This document shows, piece after piece, positions 1-7,626 of a stretch of 64,000 nucleotides of DNA (positions within the stretch are counted from its first letter, which is position 1; every line of letters begins with the position of its first letter). A program made the position numbers and the translations under genes. Source of the stretch: JBBSHE01 sp038253325 (GTDB taxonomy: Bacteria > Actinomycetota > Actinomycetes > Propionibacteriales > Nocardioidaceae); NCBI GenBank assembly GCA_038253325.1, contig JBBSHE010000004.1, positions 38,302-102,301 on the forward strand, read 5' to 3'. The notes beneath the pieces are model-generated. The model made no database searches and had not been told where the DNA came from. It was given only the letters and a program-made list of their open reading frames with translations.

Positions 1-1
1 C

Positions 2-652
2 CTGTCACGAATGCACTTCGACGCCGGGCATCTGACCGAGCGGTTCGGATTGTTCGTGCTGATCGCGCTCGGCGAGTCCGTGGTGGCGATCGGTGCACCG
101 GTTGCTGGCGCCGAGGATCTGCACACCGACGTGCTGCTCGGGGTGACCGCGGCGTTCGCGTTGAGCTGTGCATTGTGGTGGGTGTACTTCCACTTCGCCG
201 CCGACGCGATGCGGCACGCGCTCGAGACCGCACAGGTCCAGCTCGACGTGACCCGGCACGTGCTCTCGTACGGTCATCTGGCGTTCATCGGGTCGATCAT
301 CGCCATGTCGGTGGGGATGCGGGAGACGATCCTGCACCCGAGCGACCCGATGGCTCCTGGTGTCGTCGGCCTCTTGTACGGGGGCTGCGCGCTGTACCTC
401 GCGACATTCGGATACACCCGGTGGATGATGTTCCGACTCGTCTCTTCAACCCGGCTGACGGCGGCGGCCGCTGTGCTGGTCGTGACACCGGTCGCGCCAC
501 ACGTCTCGGCATTGGTCGCGCTGGTGTTGCTCGCGGCCACGGTTACCGTGCTCAACGTCGTCGAGTACCTCCGGGAGCGCCGCCGTCGTCTGAGCCCCGT
601 GGTCGCCGAGCCGGGCGGTCGTACCAGCGCGAGCCCGAAGAAGGCCACGTGA
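2..652 (+). CDS. ltrA: LtrA-type membrane protein, 5' end cut by window edge
   Basis: The frame is open to the left edge, so about 216 residues of the C-terminal part are present; full-length LtrA proteins are usually 380-400 residues. The visible start contains FDAGHLTERFGLFVLIALGES, close to the family hallmark HxxERFGLFxxIALGES. Five or so hydrophobic segments follow and a basic tail ends the protein. The family is named from a Listeria low-temperature-requirement locus, but its biochemical role is not established, so no substrate is proposed. A drug-exporter-like gene starts 16 nt downstream on the same strand, which suggests co-transcription. The family call is firm; the function is unknown. 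Confidence 0.85.
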   Translation: MSRMHFDAGHLTERFGLFVLIALGESVVAIGAPVAGAEDLHTDVLLGVTAAFALSCALWWVYFHFAADAMRHALETAQVQLDVTRHVLSYGHLAFIGSIIAMSVGMRETILHPSDPMAPGVVGLLYGGCALYLATFGYTRWMMFRLVSSTRLTAAAAVLVVTPVAPHVSALVALVLLAATVTVLNVVEYLRERRRRLSPVVAEPGGRTSASPKKAT

Positions 653-668
653 ACCCGAGAGAGCAGAC

Positions 669-2099
669 ATGAGCACCGACGCAGCGCTGAGCAGCGCAGC
701 TGCGACCGGTAACGTGTCGTACTCCTCGTCGACCGGCCGCTGGATTCTGCTGGCGGCGATCCTCGGGTCCGGCATGGCGATGCTCGACGGCACCGTCGTC
801 AATGTCGCGCTGAAGACGATCGGTTCGGACCTCAACGCGAGCCTCCAGGAGCTGCAGTGGGTCAGCAACGCCTACCTGCTCGCGCTCGCGTCGCTGATCC
901 TGATCGGTGGCTCCCTCGGCGACAGGTTCGGCCGCCGTCGGGTGTTCGTCGTCGGCGTCACCTGGTTCGCCGTCGCCTCTCTGCTGTGCGGGCTGGCCCA
1001 GTCGCCCGGGCAGCTGATCGGTGCCCGGGCCGTACAGGGCATCGGCGCCGCACTGCTCACGCCCGGAAGCCTCGCGATGATCCAAGGCAGCTTCCGACCC
1101 GCCGACCGCGGTCGCGCCATCGGTGCATGGTCCGGCCTCGGCGGTATCTCCGCCGCGATCGGACCGTTCGTCGGTGGCTGGTTGATCGAGTACGCCAGCT
1201 GGCGCTGGGTGTTCTTGGTCAACTTGCCTCTCGCCGTGCTGACTGTGCTCGTGGCGCTTCGTCACGTACCCGAGACCGCCGACCCGCAAGCGGCTCGAGC
1301 CTTCGACGTCACGGGGGTGGCACTGGGCGCGTCCGGTCTCGCCGGCATCACGTTCGGGCTCGTCGAGGCGACGTCGCTCCCACCGTGGATCACGGTGAGC
1401 GCCGCGGTGGCGGGCGTGGCGGCACTGCTGGCGTTCGTGCTCGTCGAGAGGCGGCGCCGTGAACCGATGATGCCGACCGAGCTGTTCGGATCTGTGCAGT
1501 TCAGTGCGTCGAACGCGATGACGCTGGTCGTCTACGCGGCGCTCGGTGCTGTGGTGTTCTTCCTCGTGCTCCAACTTCAAATTGTTGTCGGGTACAGCCC
1601 GCTCGCCGCCGGGGTCGCCACGCTCCCGATCACCATCACGATGCTGCTGCTCGCAGCGCGCGGTGGCGCGTTGGCGACCCGGATCGGTCCACGGCTGCCG
1701 ATGGCGCTCGGGCCGGTCATCTGTGGGACAGGTGTCGCTCTGATGACCGGGGTCGACACCGGGGTGTCGTACTGGATCGGCGTGTTTCCCGGCATCACCG
1801 TCTTCGGACTCGGCTTGTGCCTGCTGGTCGCACCGCTGACGTCCACCGTGCTCGCGGCCGCACCCGACCACAACGCGGGGATCGCCAGTGGCATCAACAA
1901 CGCGGTCGCTCGGGCTGGCTCGCTGCTCGCGGTTGCGGCGCTTCCGGCGATCGTCGGGCTCAGCGGTGACGACTACCAGCAACCGGCGGTGCTCGCCGCC
2001 GGGTACCGCGAAGCGATGTGGATCTGCGTTGGGCTGCTCGTCACGGGAGGTGTCGTGTCGGGCATGCTCATCGAGAACCCCCGCCGCACCACCCGTTGA
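669..2099 (+). CDS. MFS transporter, DHA2 (14-TM, EmrB/QacA-like) family
   Basis: A 476-residue polytopic membrane protein. TM1 carries the DHA2 signature LDGTVVNVALK (about residues 38-48), loop 2-3 carries the MFS motif A region GDRFGRRRVF (about 82-91), and motif C-like glycine-rich helices follow. The length and the count of hydrophobic stretches fit 14 transmembrane helices. Members are proton-driven exporters of drugs or hydrophobic metabolites; the substrate cannot be told from sequence. The ATG at 669 has a purine-rich sequence (gagaga) a few bases upstream. It follows the ltrA-type gene by 16 nt and probably shares its transcript. No dedicated regulator gene is adjacent within the window. 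Confidence 0.88.
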   Translation: MSTDAALSSAAATGNVSYSSSTGRWILLAAILGSGMAMLDGTVVNVALKTIGSDLNASLQELQWVSNAYLLALASLILIGGSLGDRFGRRRVFVVGVTWFAVASLLCGLAQSPGQLIGARAVQGIGAALLTPGSLAMIQGSFRPADRGRAIGAWSGLGGISAAIGPFVGGWLIEYASWRWVFLVNLPLAVLTVLVALRHVPETADPQAARAFDVTGVALGASGLAGITFGLVEATSLPPWITVSAAVAGVAALLAFVLVERRRREPMMPTELFGSVQFSASNAMTLVVYAALGAVVFFLVLQLQIVVGYSPLAAGVATLPITITMLLLAARGGALATRIGPRLPMALGPVICGTGVALMTGVDTGVSYWIGVFPGITVFGLGLCLLVAPLTSTVLAAAPDHNAGIASGINNAVARAGSLLAVAALPAIVGLSGDDYQQPAVLAAGYREAMWICVGLLVTGGVVSGMLIENPRRTTR

Positions 2100-2184
2100 G
2101 GTCGACGTTCGGCCACGACCTCCCGCTTGGACCCACGCCGCGCGGTCGCTGCGTGAATGCCAAAGGCCGGTCCACACTTGTGGA

Positions 2185-2190
2185 TAGGGT
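2185..2190 (+). promoter_or_regulatory. -10 box (TAGGGT) for a leaderless DUF952 transcript
   Basis: TAGGGT lies 7 nt before the GTG at 2198 and no Shine-Dalgarno sequence is present. This spacing places the transcription start at or next to the start codon. Confidence 0.5.
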
Positions 2191-2197
2191 CCAACCC

Positions 2198-2542
2198 GTG
2201 TTGATCCACCACATTGCCGTGACGGGCGAGTGGCATGCCGCACAGTCGACCTGGTCGTACACGATGTCGACGTACGGACGGACCCTCGCCGACGTGGGGT
2301 TCGTCCACTGTGCGACCGGACCGCAGGTCCACGACGTGCTGGCGGCGTTGTACGGGCAGGTGACCGCGCCGTTGATGCTGCTCACGATCGACACCGACCG
2401 GCTGACTGCTCGGTGGCGGTTCGACGAGGTCCCAGGGAGCCCGCTCCCGTACCCCCACATCTACGGTCCCCTGGACACCGACGCCGTGGTCGGCAGTCGA
2501 CCGCTGGTACGCACGGAGCGCGGCTGGAGCGTCGACCGATGA
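2198..2542 (+). CDS. DUF952 domain protein
   Basis: A 114-residue protein beginning LIHHIAVTGEWHAA. It has the family pattern of an N-terminal HxxxxxxW (here HIAVTGEW), a central GFVHCAT motif (about residues 36-42) and a late PHIYGPL motif (about 86-92). DUF952 proteins are small cytoplasmic proteins whose fold is related to ADP-ribosyltransferases; no reaction is established for them. I chose the GTG at 2198 because the domain begins directly after it, and a TAGGGT box sits 7 nt upstream without a ribosome-binding site, suggesting a leaderless mRNA. A TTG at 2201 is a possible alternative. It stands alone between the DHA2 exporter and pheA. Confidence 0.8.
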   Translation: MLIHHIAVTGEWHAAQSTWSYTMSTYGRTLADVGFVHCATGPQVHDVLAALYGQVTAPLMLLTIDTDRLTARWRFDEVPGSPLPYPHIYGPLDTDAVVGSRPLVRTERGWSVDR

Positions 2543-2600
2543 GCCGTGTTTGCCCGCCCCACAGTCCCCTCGTGTGACCGGCTGACGAGATGATGGCGAC

Positions 2601-3479
2601 GTGACCACCTTAGGGAACGCCGGTCGAGGCACCATCGCGTATCAGGGCGAACCCGGAGCCAACTCCGACATCGCGTGTCGTGCTGCCTATCCCGACTGGA
2701 CGTCGCTGCCGTGCGCAGCGTTCGAGGATGCCTTCGCGGCGGTGTCCGAGGGGACGGCTGATCTCGCGATGATCCCGATCGACAACTCCAGCGCGGGTCG
2801 GGTCGCCGACATCCACTTCCACCTTCCGACGTCAGGTCTGCACATCGTCGGCGAGTATTTCCTGCCCATCCACTTCCAGTTGCTCGGTGTTCCTGGCGGG
2901 ACACGGGGCACCCTGACGTCCGTCTACAGCCACGAGCACGCGCTTGGTCAGTGCCGGCGGGTCATCCGGGACTGGGGCCTCGAGCCGCGAATCGCAGGCG
3001 ACACGGCGGGGGCCGCTCGTGAGGTCGCGGCCTGGGGAGACGTCACGCGGGCGTGCCTGGCGACGACGCTGGCCGGCGAGCTTTACGGGTTGCAGGTGCT
3101 GGCCGCCGACGTGGAGGACGAGAAGCACAACACCACACGGTTCGTCGTCTTGAGCAAGGAACCGGAGGTCGTGCCGTCCGACCACATTCCAGTCATCACG
3201 ACGTTCGTGTTCAACGTCCGGAACCTCCCGGCGGCGCTGTACAAGGCGCTCGGCGGGTTCGCGACGAATGGTGTCAACATGACCAAGCTCGAGAGCTACA
3301 TGGTGGGGGGCGAGTTCACCGCGACCCAGTTCCTCGCGGAGGTGGACGGTCACCCGGACGATCCACCCGTCGCCCGGGCGCTGGAGGAGTTGCGGTTCTT
3401 CACCACGGGTGTCACGATTCTCGGCGTCTACCCAGCGCATCCGTACCGGGCCCGGGTCGCCACCGGCCGACAAGCGTGA
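2601..3479 (+). CDS. pheA: Prephenate dehydratase
   Basis: A 292-residue monofunctional enzyme that converts prephenate to phenylpyruvate in phenylalanine synthesis. The N-terminal two-lobed catalytic domain starts IAYQGEPGANS, continues with the substrate-contacting MIPIDNSSAGRV (about residues 56-67), and ends with NTTRFVVLS (about 176-184), which holds the conserved Thr-Arg-Phe. A C-terminal ACT domain (about 200-280) carries LESYMVGGEFTATQF where actinobacterial enzymes typically have an ESRP motif; the ACT domain gives allosteric control by phenylalanine. The ACT variant is the kind I associate with alphaproteobacterial enzymes (see findings). The GTG start is supported by the domain start; codon 4 is a rare TTA. 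It ends tail-to-tail with bioY. Confidence 0.92.
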   Translation: MTTLGNAGRGTIAYQGEPGANSDIACRAAYPDWTSLPCAAFEDAFAAVSEGTADLAMIPIDNSSAGRVADIHFHLPTSGLHIVGEYFLPIHFQLLGVPGGTRGTLTSVYSHEHALGQCRRVIRDWGLEPRIAGDTAGAAREVAAWGDVTRACLATTLAGELYGLQVLAADVEDEKHNTTRFVVLSKEPEVVPSDHIPVITTFVFNVRNLPAALYKALGGFATNGVNMTKLESYMVGGEFTATQFLAEVDGHPDDPPVARALEELRFFTTGVTILGVYPAHPYRARVATGRQA

Positions 3480-3529
3480 GCCCCGGTTCGTCCCGACGTT
3501 CACCAGAACCCGCTGGGCGCGTCGCAGAG

Positions 3530-4150
3530 TCAGGCGTCGTGGTTGTGGTTGACCAGCTTCCAGGTCGTAGGCAACAAGGCGGCCGCCGCGGCCGCCTTGA
3601 CTGCGTCGCCGATCAGGAACGGCTTCACCCCGAGGTCGAGCGCCGTCATGAAGTCGAAGTGCCCGTAGCTCATCAGCCAGGGAACGCCGCCCGCGTAGAT
3701 CGCGAGGGAGGCGAGAGCCGCGATTCCTACCGTACGAGCGACGGTTCGGTCGCCTCCGCGCCGGGCCAGCTCTCCCGCGATCGCGGCGGCGAACACGTAG
3801 CCGATGATGTAGCCGAAGGACGCGAAGTTCCAGCCGTGGCCGTGCTCGGCGAACCACGGTACGCCGGCCATCCCGGCGACCAGAAACAGCAGCATGCTCG
3901 CCGCGCCGCGGACCGCACCGAGCGACATGCCGGTCAGGAGCACGGCGAACGTCGAGAGGCTGAGCGGCACCGGGGTCCCGGGCAACGGAACATGAAGGTT
4001 GCTCTCCACCCACGACATCGAGATCGATGCCTGGCTGGCGAGCGCGACCAGCACGGTGCCGGTCAACACCAAGACGACGTCGCGTACCCGTGCGCCGGGG
4101 AGAAGGTCGGCAAGGACGTACCGGGGAGCTGGCGACGCCTGAGCGGTCAT
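3530..4150 (-). CDS. bioY: Biotin transporter BioY (ECF S-component)
   Basis: A 206-residue membrane protein with about six hydrophobic segments. The motif PVPLSLSTFAVLLTGMSLG (about residues 59-77) and the later FxxGYxxGY-like SFGYIIGYVFAAA identify the BioY family, the biotin-binding substrate-specificity component of energy-coupling-factor transporters. No ecfA/ecfT genes are adjacent, so it either works alone, as shown for some BioY proteins, or shares a housekeeping energising module encoded elsewhere. The ATG at 4150 has an AGAGAGG ribosome-binding site; longer upstream readings of this frame are not supported. Two direct copies of a TATCTAA(A)GGCCCGGC element lie 36-70 nt upstream and could be regulator sites. 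Confidence 0.92.
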   Translation of the reverse strand: MTAQASPAPRYVLADLLPGARVRDVVLVLTGTVLVALASQASISMSWVESNLHVPLPGTPVPLSLSTFAVLLTGMSLGAVRGAASMLLFLVAGMAGVPWFAEHGHGWNFASFGYIIGYVFAAAIAGELARRGGDRTVARTVGIAALASLAIYAGGVPWLMSYGHFDFMTALDLGVKPFLIGDAVKAAAAAALLPTTWKLVNHNHDA

Positions 4151-4185
4151 CGGAAGCCTCTCTGTGCAGCTCGGACGGCCAACTC

Positions 4186-4220
4186 TATCTAAAGGCCCGG
4201 CTCCGTATCTAAGGCCCGGC
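4186..4220 (-). promoter_or_regulatory. Tandem direct repeat upstream of bioY, candidate operator
   Basis: On the + strand TATCTAAAGGCCCGGC (4186-4201) and TATCTAAGGCCCGGC (4206-4220) are repeated with a 20-bp period, about two helical turns. In the bioY sense each copy ends in TTAGATA, which also resembles a -10 box. The position, 36 to 70 nt before the ATG, fits a repressor site over the promoter. The binding protein is unknown. Confidence 0.4.
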
Positions 4221-4335
4221 GCCGGAGCAGGCGCGCCAACCATCCAAGCCGTGAAACGTCTGCGCGGCGCGCCCTCCCCACGACTTGTCGGTACGTGATG
4301 GGGCCATAGGCCGAGGAGGTGCCGACAAGTCGGGA

Positions 4336-4488
4336 TCAGCGGTAGGCCGAGGCGGGCCGCGCCGTCAGCAGTTTCGCGACGATCGGGCCATCGGACCCGG
4401 CACCTGAGGTACCCCCTTCCACCAAGACCGCGAATGCGAGGTCGCCGCGGAAACCGACCAGCCACCCGTCTACGGCAAGGACACTTCG
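4336..4488 (-). pseudogene. C-terminal remnant of a penicillin-binding transpeptidase
   Basis: Reading the minus strand from 4488 gives about 50 residues that include VDGWLVGFRGDLAFAVLVEG and end PIVAKLLTARPASAYR followed by a stop at 4336-4338. This matches the last strands and helix of PBP transpeptidase domains (pattern ..WFVGF..DLAFAVVVEGG..AAPIA..). The upstream SxxK, SxN and KTG motifs are all missing, and the frame runs into unrelated sequence, so this is a fossil and not a gene. The recognition is by eye; it should be checked by a protein search. Confidence 0.6.
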
Positions 4489-4564
4489 GGCTGGATGGAA
4501 GTGTCCAGGTGCGATCGTCGAAGCATAAGGTCGAACGCGCGCGCCCGAGTCGCCTCATCGGGCG

Positions 4565-4659
4565 GCGTGGCGCCCGGCGCGGTGTCGTACTGGCGGTCAC
4601 GTGCATCGGCATTTTCCTGGTCTTGCTCGACGTCACGGTGGCCAACGTCGCGCTGCCCC
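4565..4659 (+). pseudogene. N-terminal remnant of an MFS drug transporter
   Basis: The plus strand encodes a short hydrophobic piece containing VTCIGIFLVLLDVTVANVAL, which is TM1 of a DHA2-type exporter (pattern FLVLLDxTVVNVALP). It then runs straight into the hairpin repeat at 4678 and the convergent acyl-CoA dehydrogenase. Nothing of the remaining 400 or more residues follows. It is distinct from the intact DHA2 gene at 669-2099 in the residues around the motif. It is best read as a truncated relic. Confidence 0.6.
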
Positions 4660-4677
4660 AACCCCGTCGCGGCGGCG

Positions 4678-4724
4678 TGTGGCTGGGCAACCGCGAGGTA
4701 GTAGTTCACGAACTCCCAGCCACA
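4678..4724. repeat. 47-bp imperfect hairpin repeat, copy A
   Basis: Outer arms TGTGGCTGGG (4678-4687) and CCCAGCCACA (4715-4724) are exact inverted copies. The inner part, read on the minus strand, contains TACTACCTCGCG as in the copies at 22957 and 34404. It lies 12 nt beyond the stop codon of the acyl-CoA dehydrogenase, so it might also act as its terminator. Confidence 0.7.
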
Positions 4725-4736
4725 GTGTCTCCGGAA

Positions 4737-5879
4737 CTACAACGGAAGGTGACGGCCGACGATCTCCTTCATGATCTCCGTCGTCCCGCCATAGATCCGC
4801 TGCACCCGCGAGTCCAGCCATGCTTTCGAGATCGGATACTCGGCCATGTAGCCGTACCCACCGAACAGCTGTAGGCACCGGTCTGCGACCCGGCCTTCCA
4901 GCTCGGTCGTCCACCACTTCACCTTGGCGGCGTCCTCCACGCTCAGGTCGTCCGCGACATGCGCCTTGACGCACTCGTCGAGGTACGTGCGCGCGACCGT
5001 CGTCTCGGTCACCATCTCGGCCAGTGTGAAGCGGGTCGCCTGGAACGAACCGATCGACCGCCCGAACGCCTCACGCTCGCGGCAGTAGTCGATCGTGAGC
5101 TCGAGCATTCGCTCACAGGCAGCAACGGCGACGACTGCCATCGCCAACCGCTCCTGAGGGAGGTTCTCCATCAGGTAGATGAACCCGCTGCCTTCATCGC
5201 CGAGCAGGTTGGCCGCTGGCACGCGCACGTCGTCGAAGAACAGCTCGGCGGTGTCTTGTGCCTTCATGCCGATCTTGTCCAGGTTGCGTCCGCGTTCGAA
5301 CCCGTCCATTCCTCGCTCGACGACGAGCAAGGAGATGCCTTTCCATCCGGCTTCCGGGTCGGTCTTGGCCGCGACGACCACGATGTCGGAGTTGATGCCA
5401 TTAGTGATGAACGTCTTGGAGCCGTTGAGCACGTAGTGCTCGCCGTCGCGTCGCGCGGTCGTACGCATCCCCTGGAGATCAGATCCGGCGGCCGGCTCCG
5501 TCATCGCGAGCGCGGAGATCAGGGATCCGTCGCCGAACCCCGGGAACCAGCGCGCCTGCTGCTGTTCGTTCGCAAGCTTCAGCAGGTAGGGCGCCACGAT
5601 GTCGACGTGCAGCCCGAAGCCCGGTCCGCTCGCACCGACCCGGGTCAGCTCCTCGCCGAGCACGACGTTGAAGCGGAAGTCGTCGACGCCGCCGCCGCCG
5701 TACTCCTCAGGGATCGAGAATCCGAGCAGGCCCTGCCGTCCGGCCGCCAGCCACAGCTCGCGCGGCACGATCCGGTCCTGCTCCCACTGCTCGTGGTTGG
5801 GGACGATCTCCTTCTCGCAGAATGTTCGGCAGGTGTCGCGGAATGCGCCGTGTTCGGCGTCGAACAACGTGCGCTTCAT
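4737..5879 (-). CDS. Acyl-CoA dehydrogenase
   Basis: A 380-residue FAD enzyme that introduces the alpha-beta double bond into an acyl-CoA and passes electrons to ETF. It shows the three-domain ACAD layout: N-terminal helical domain, middle beta domain with the signature AMTEPAAGSDLQGM (about residues 122-135), and C-terminal helical domain ending RVQRIYGGTTEIMKE. The usual medium-chain catalytic Glu position (YEGT) is Gly here; a Glu in PQERLAMA (about 240) sits where long-chain and isovaleryl-CoA dehydrogenases carry their base, so a longer or branched acyl substrate is possible. The ATG at 5879 follows GAAGGGA; it begins MKRTLFDAEH. The gene stands alone. Confidence 0.92.
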   Translation of the reverse strand: MKRTLFDAEHGAFRDTCRTFCEKEIVPNHEQWEQDRIVPRELWLAAGRQGLLGFSIPEEYGGGGVDDFRFNVVLGEELTRVGASGPGFGLHVDIVAPYLLKLANEQQQARWFPGFGDGSLISALAMTEPAAGSDLQGMRTTARRDGEHYVLNGSKTFITNGINSDIVVVAAKTDPEAGWKGISLLVVERGMDGFERGRNLDKIGMKAQDTAELFFDDVRVPAANLLGDEGSGFIYLMENLPQERLAMAVVAVAACERMLELTIDYCREREAFGRSIGSFQATRFTLAEMVTETTVARTYLDECVKAHVADDLSVEDAAKVKWWTTELEGRVADRCLQLFGGYGYMAEYPISKAWLDSRVQRIYGGTTEIMKEIVGRHLPL

Positions 5880-6055
5880 CGGGGTCCCTTCGTCGATCGG
5901 CTCCCTTGCCGTCCGTACGTCCGAGACTACCCGCGCTGCCCGATCCGACGATGTTGCGCGGAGGTCATCGTCCACCACCGGTTTTTTGCGTTCGTGCGGG
6001 GCATCTGGGACATCCTCGATGCCCCGCAACTACGCATAGCCGAGAGGGCAGGGTG

Positions 6056-7573
6056 TCAGGTGACGTCGTCGTCGACCCAGTCCAGGGTCTTCGTGACCGC
6101 CTTCTGCCAGTTCCGGTACTGACGCTCGCGCTCGGCGTCGTCCATCTGCGGAGTCCAGCGCTTGTCCTCACCCCAGTTGTTGCGGATGTCGTCCTCGCTC
6201 TCCCAGTACCCGACCGCGAGTCCCGCAGCGTACGCGGAACCGAGCGCCGTCGTCTCCGCGACCTTCGGGCGTACGACGTCCACGTCGAGGATGTCGGCCT
6301 GGAACTGCATGAGCGTCTCGTTGACCACCATGCCGCCGTCGACCTTGAGCTCCTTCAGCGGAACACCGGAGTCGGCATTCATGGCATCGAGCACCTCGCG
6401 GGTCTGGAAGGCGGTTGCCTCCAAGACGGCGCGAGCGAGGTGTCCCTTGTTGACGAACCGGGTGAGTCCGACGAGAGCACCGCGGGCATCGGAGCGCCAG
6501 TGGGGGGCGAACAGGCCCGAGAACGCGGGGACGAAGTATGCGCCACCGTTGTCATCGACGGTCTTGGCGAGGTCTTCGATCTCCGGCGCCGACCCGATGA
6601 TGCCCAGGTTGTCCCGCATCCACTGCACCAACGCGCCGCTCACGGCGATCGAGCCCTCGAGCGCGTAAATCGCGGCGTTGTCACCGATCTTGTAGCAGAC
6701 CGTGGTGAGCAGTCCGTTCTCGCTCGGCACCTGCTCCTCGCCGGTGTTGAGCAGCATGAAGTTTCCGGTGCCGTACGTGTTCTTGGCGGTCCCGACCTCG
6801 AGGCAGGCCTGGCCGAACGTCGCGGCTTGCTGATCGCCGAGGATGCCTGCGACCGGTGTGCCCTCCAGGACGCCTGCCTTGCAGTCGCCGTACACCACGG
6901 ACGATGACTTGATCTCCGGCAGCATCGACATCGGGATGCCCATCTCGCCGGCGATCCCCTCGTCCCACGACAGCGTCGACAGGTCCATCAGCATGGTGCG
7001 GCTGGCGTTGGTCACGTCCGTCACGTGGACACCGCCGTCCGTGCCGCCGGTCAGGTTCCACAGCACCCAGGTGTCCATGTTGCCGAACACCACGTCACCG
7101 GCCTCCGCCTTCTCGCGGGCGCCGGCAACGTTGTCGAGGATCCAGCGGACCTTCGGTCCGGAGAAGTACGTCGCAAGCGGCAGGCCGACCTTCGCCTTGT
7201 AACGATCGGCTCCATTGTCACCGAGCGCCGCCAGGTCGTCGCAGATCTTCTGCGTCCGGGTGTCCTGCCACACGATTGCGTTGCAGACCGGCTCGCCGGT
7301 CGTCTTGTCCCACACGATCGCGGTCTCACGCTGGTTGGTGATTCCGACCGCGTCGATGTTGGACGAGTCGATGCCCGCCTTGCTGAGTGCCCCCTCGATC
7401 ACCTGTAGGGTGTTGTTCCAGATCTCCGTGCCGTCGTGCTCGACCCATCCGGCGCGCGGAAAGATCTGCTCGTGCTCCACCTGGTCGACCGAGACGACCG
7501 CCCCTTCGTGGTCGAACACCATGCACCGAGTGCTGGTCGTTCCTTGGTCGATGGACGCGATGTATTGCGCCAT
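6056..7573 (-). CDS. glpK: Glycerol kinase
   Basis: A 505-residue FGGY-family kinase that phosphorylates glycerol to sn-glycerol 3-phosphate with ATP. The N-terminal ATP-fold motif SIDQGTTSTR (residues 7-16), the substrate region with GWVEHD (about 42-47), AILGDQQAATFGQ (about 242-254), YGTGNFML (about 266-273) and KVDGGMVVN (about 400) are all intact, and the length is normal. It is cotranscribed with glpF, which starts upstream on the same strand 53 nt away, and is divergent from glpD. Together they form the glycerol uptake and catabolism regulon. Regulation probably acts at the 8350-8495 divergent promoter region. Confidence 0.97.
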   Translation of the reverse strand: MAQYIASIDQGTTSTRCMVFDHEGAVVSVDQVEHEQIFPRAGWVEHDGTEIWNNTLQVIEGALSKAGIDSSNIDAVGITNQRETAIVWDKTTGEPVCNAIVWQDTRTQKICDDLAALGDNGADRYKAKVGLPLATYFSGPKVRWILDNVAGAREKAEAGDVVFGNMDTWVLWNLTGGTDGGVHVTDVTNASRTMLMDLSTLSWDEGIAGEMGIPMSMLPEIKSSSVVYGDCKAGVLEGTPVAGILGDQQAATFGQACLEVGTAKNTYGTGNFMLLNTGEEQVPSENGLLTTVCYKIGDNAAIYALEGSIAVSGALVQWMRDNLGIIGSAPEIEDLAKTVDDNGGAYFVPAFSGLFAPHWRSDARGALVGLTRFVNKGHLARAVLEATAFQTREVLDAMNADSGVPLKELKVDGGMVVNETLMQFQADILDVDVVRPKVAETTALGSAYAAGLAVGYWESEDDIRNNWGEDKRWTPQMDDAERERQYRNWQKAVTKTLDWVDDDVT

Positions 7574-7626
7574 TTGCTGGCTCCTTTGCCCTGTTGTTCT
7601 TGAGATTCAGTGGTCGGTGAAGGCGA

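Noticed and set aside
552..2243. Large antisense frames over the DHA2 gene and similar frames elsewhere
   Set aside because: They are the usual GC-rich third-position shadows: Arg/Gly/His-rich peptides without domains or start signals.
4151..4260. Riboswitch upstream of bioY
   Set aside because: No known biotin riboswitch class exists and I see no conserved RNA fold; the direct repeats are better explained as protein sites.
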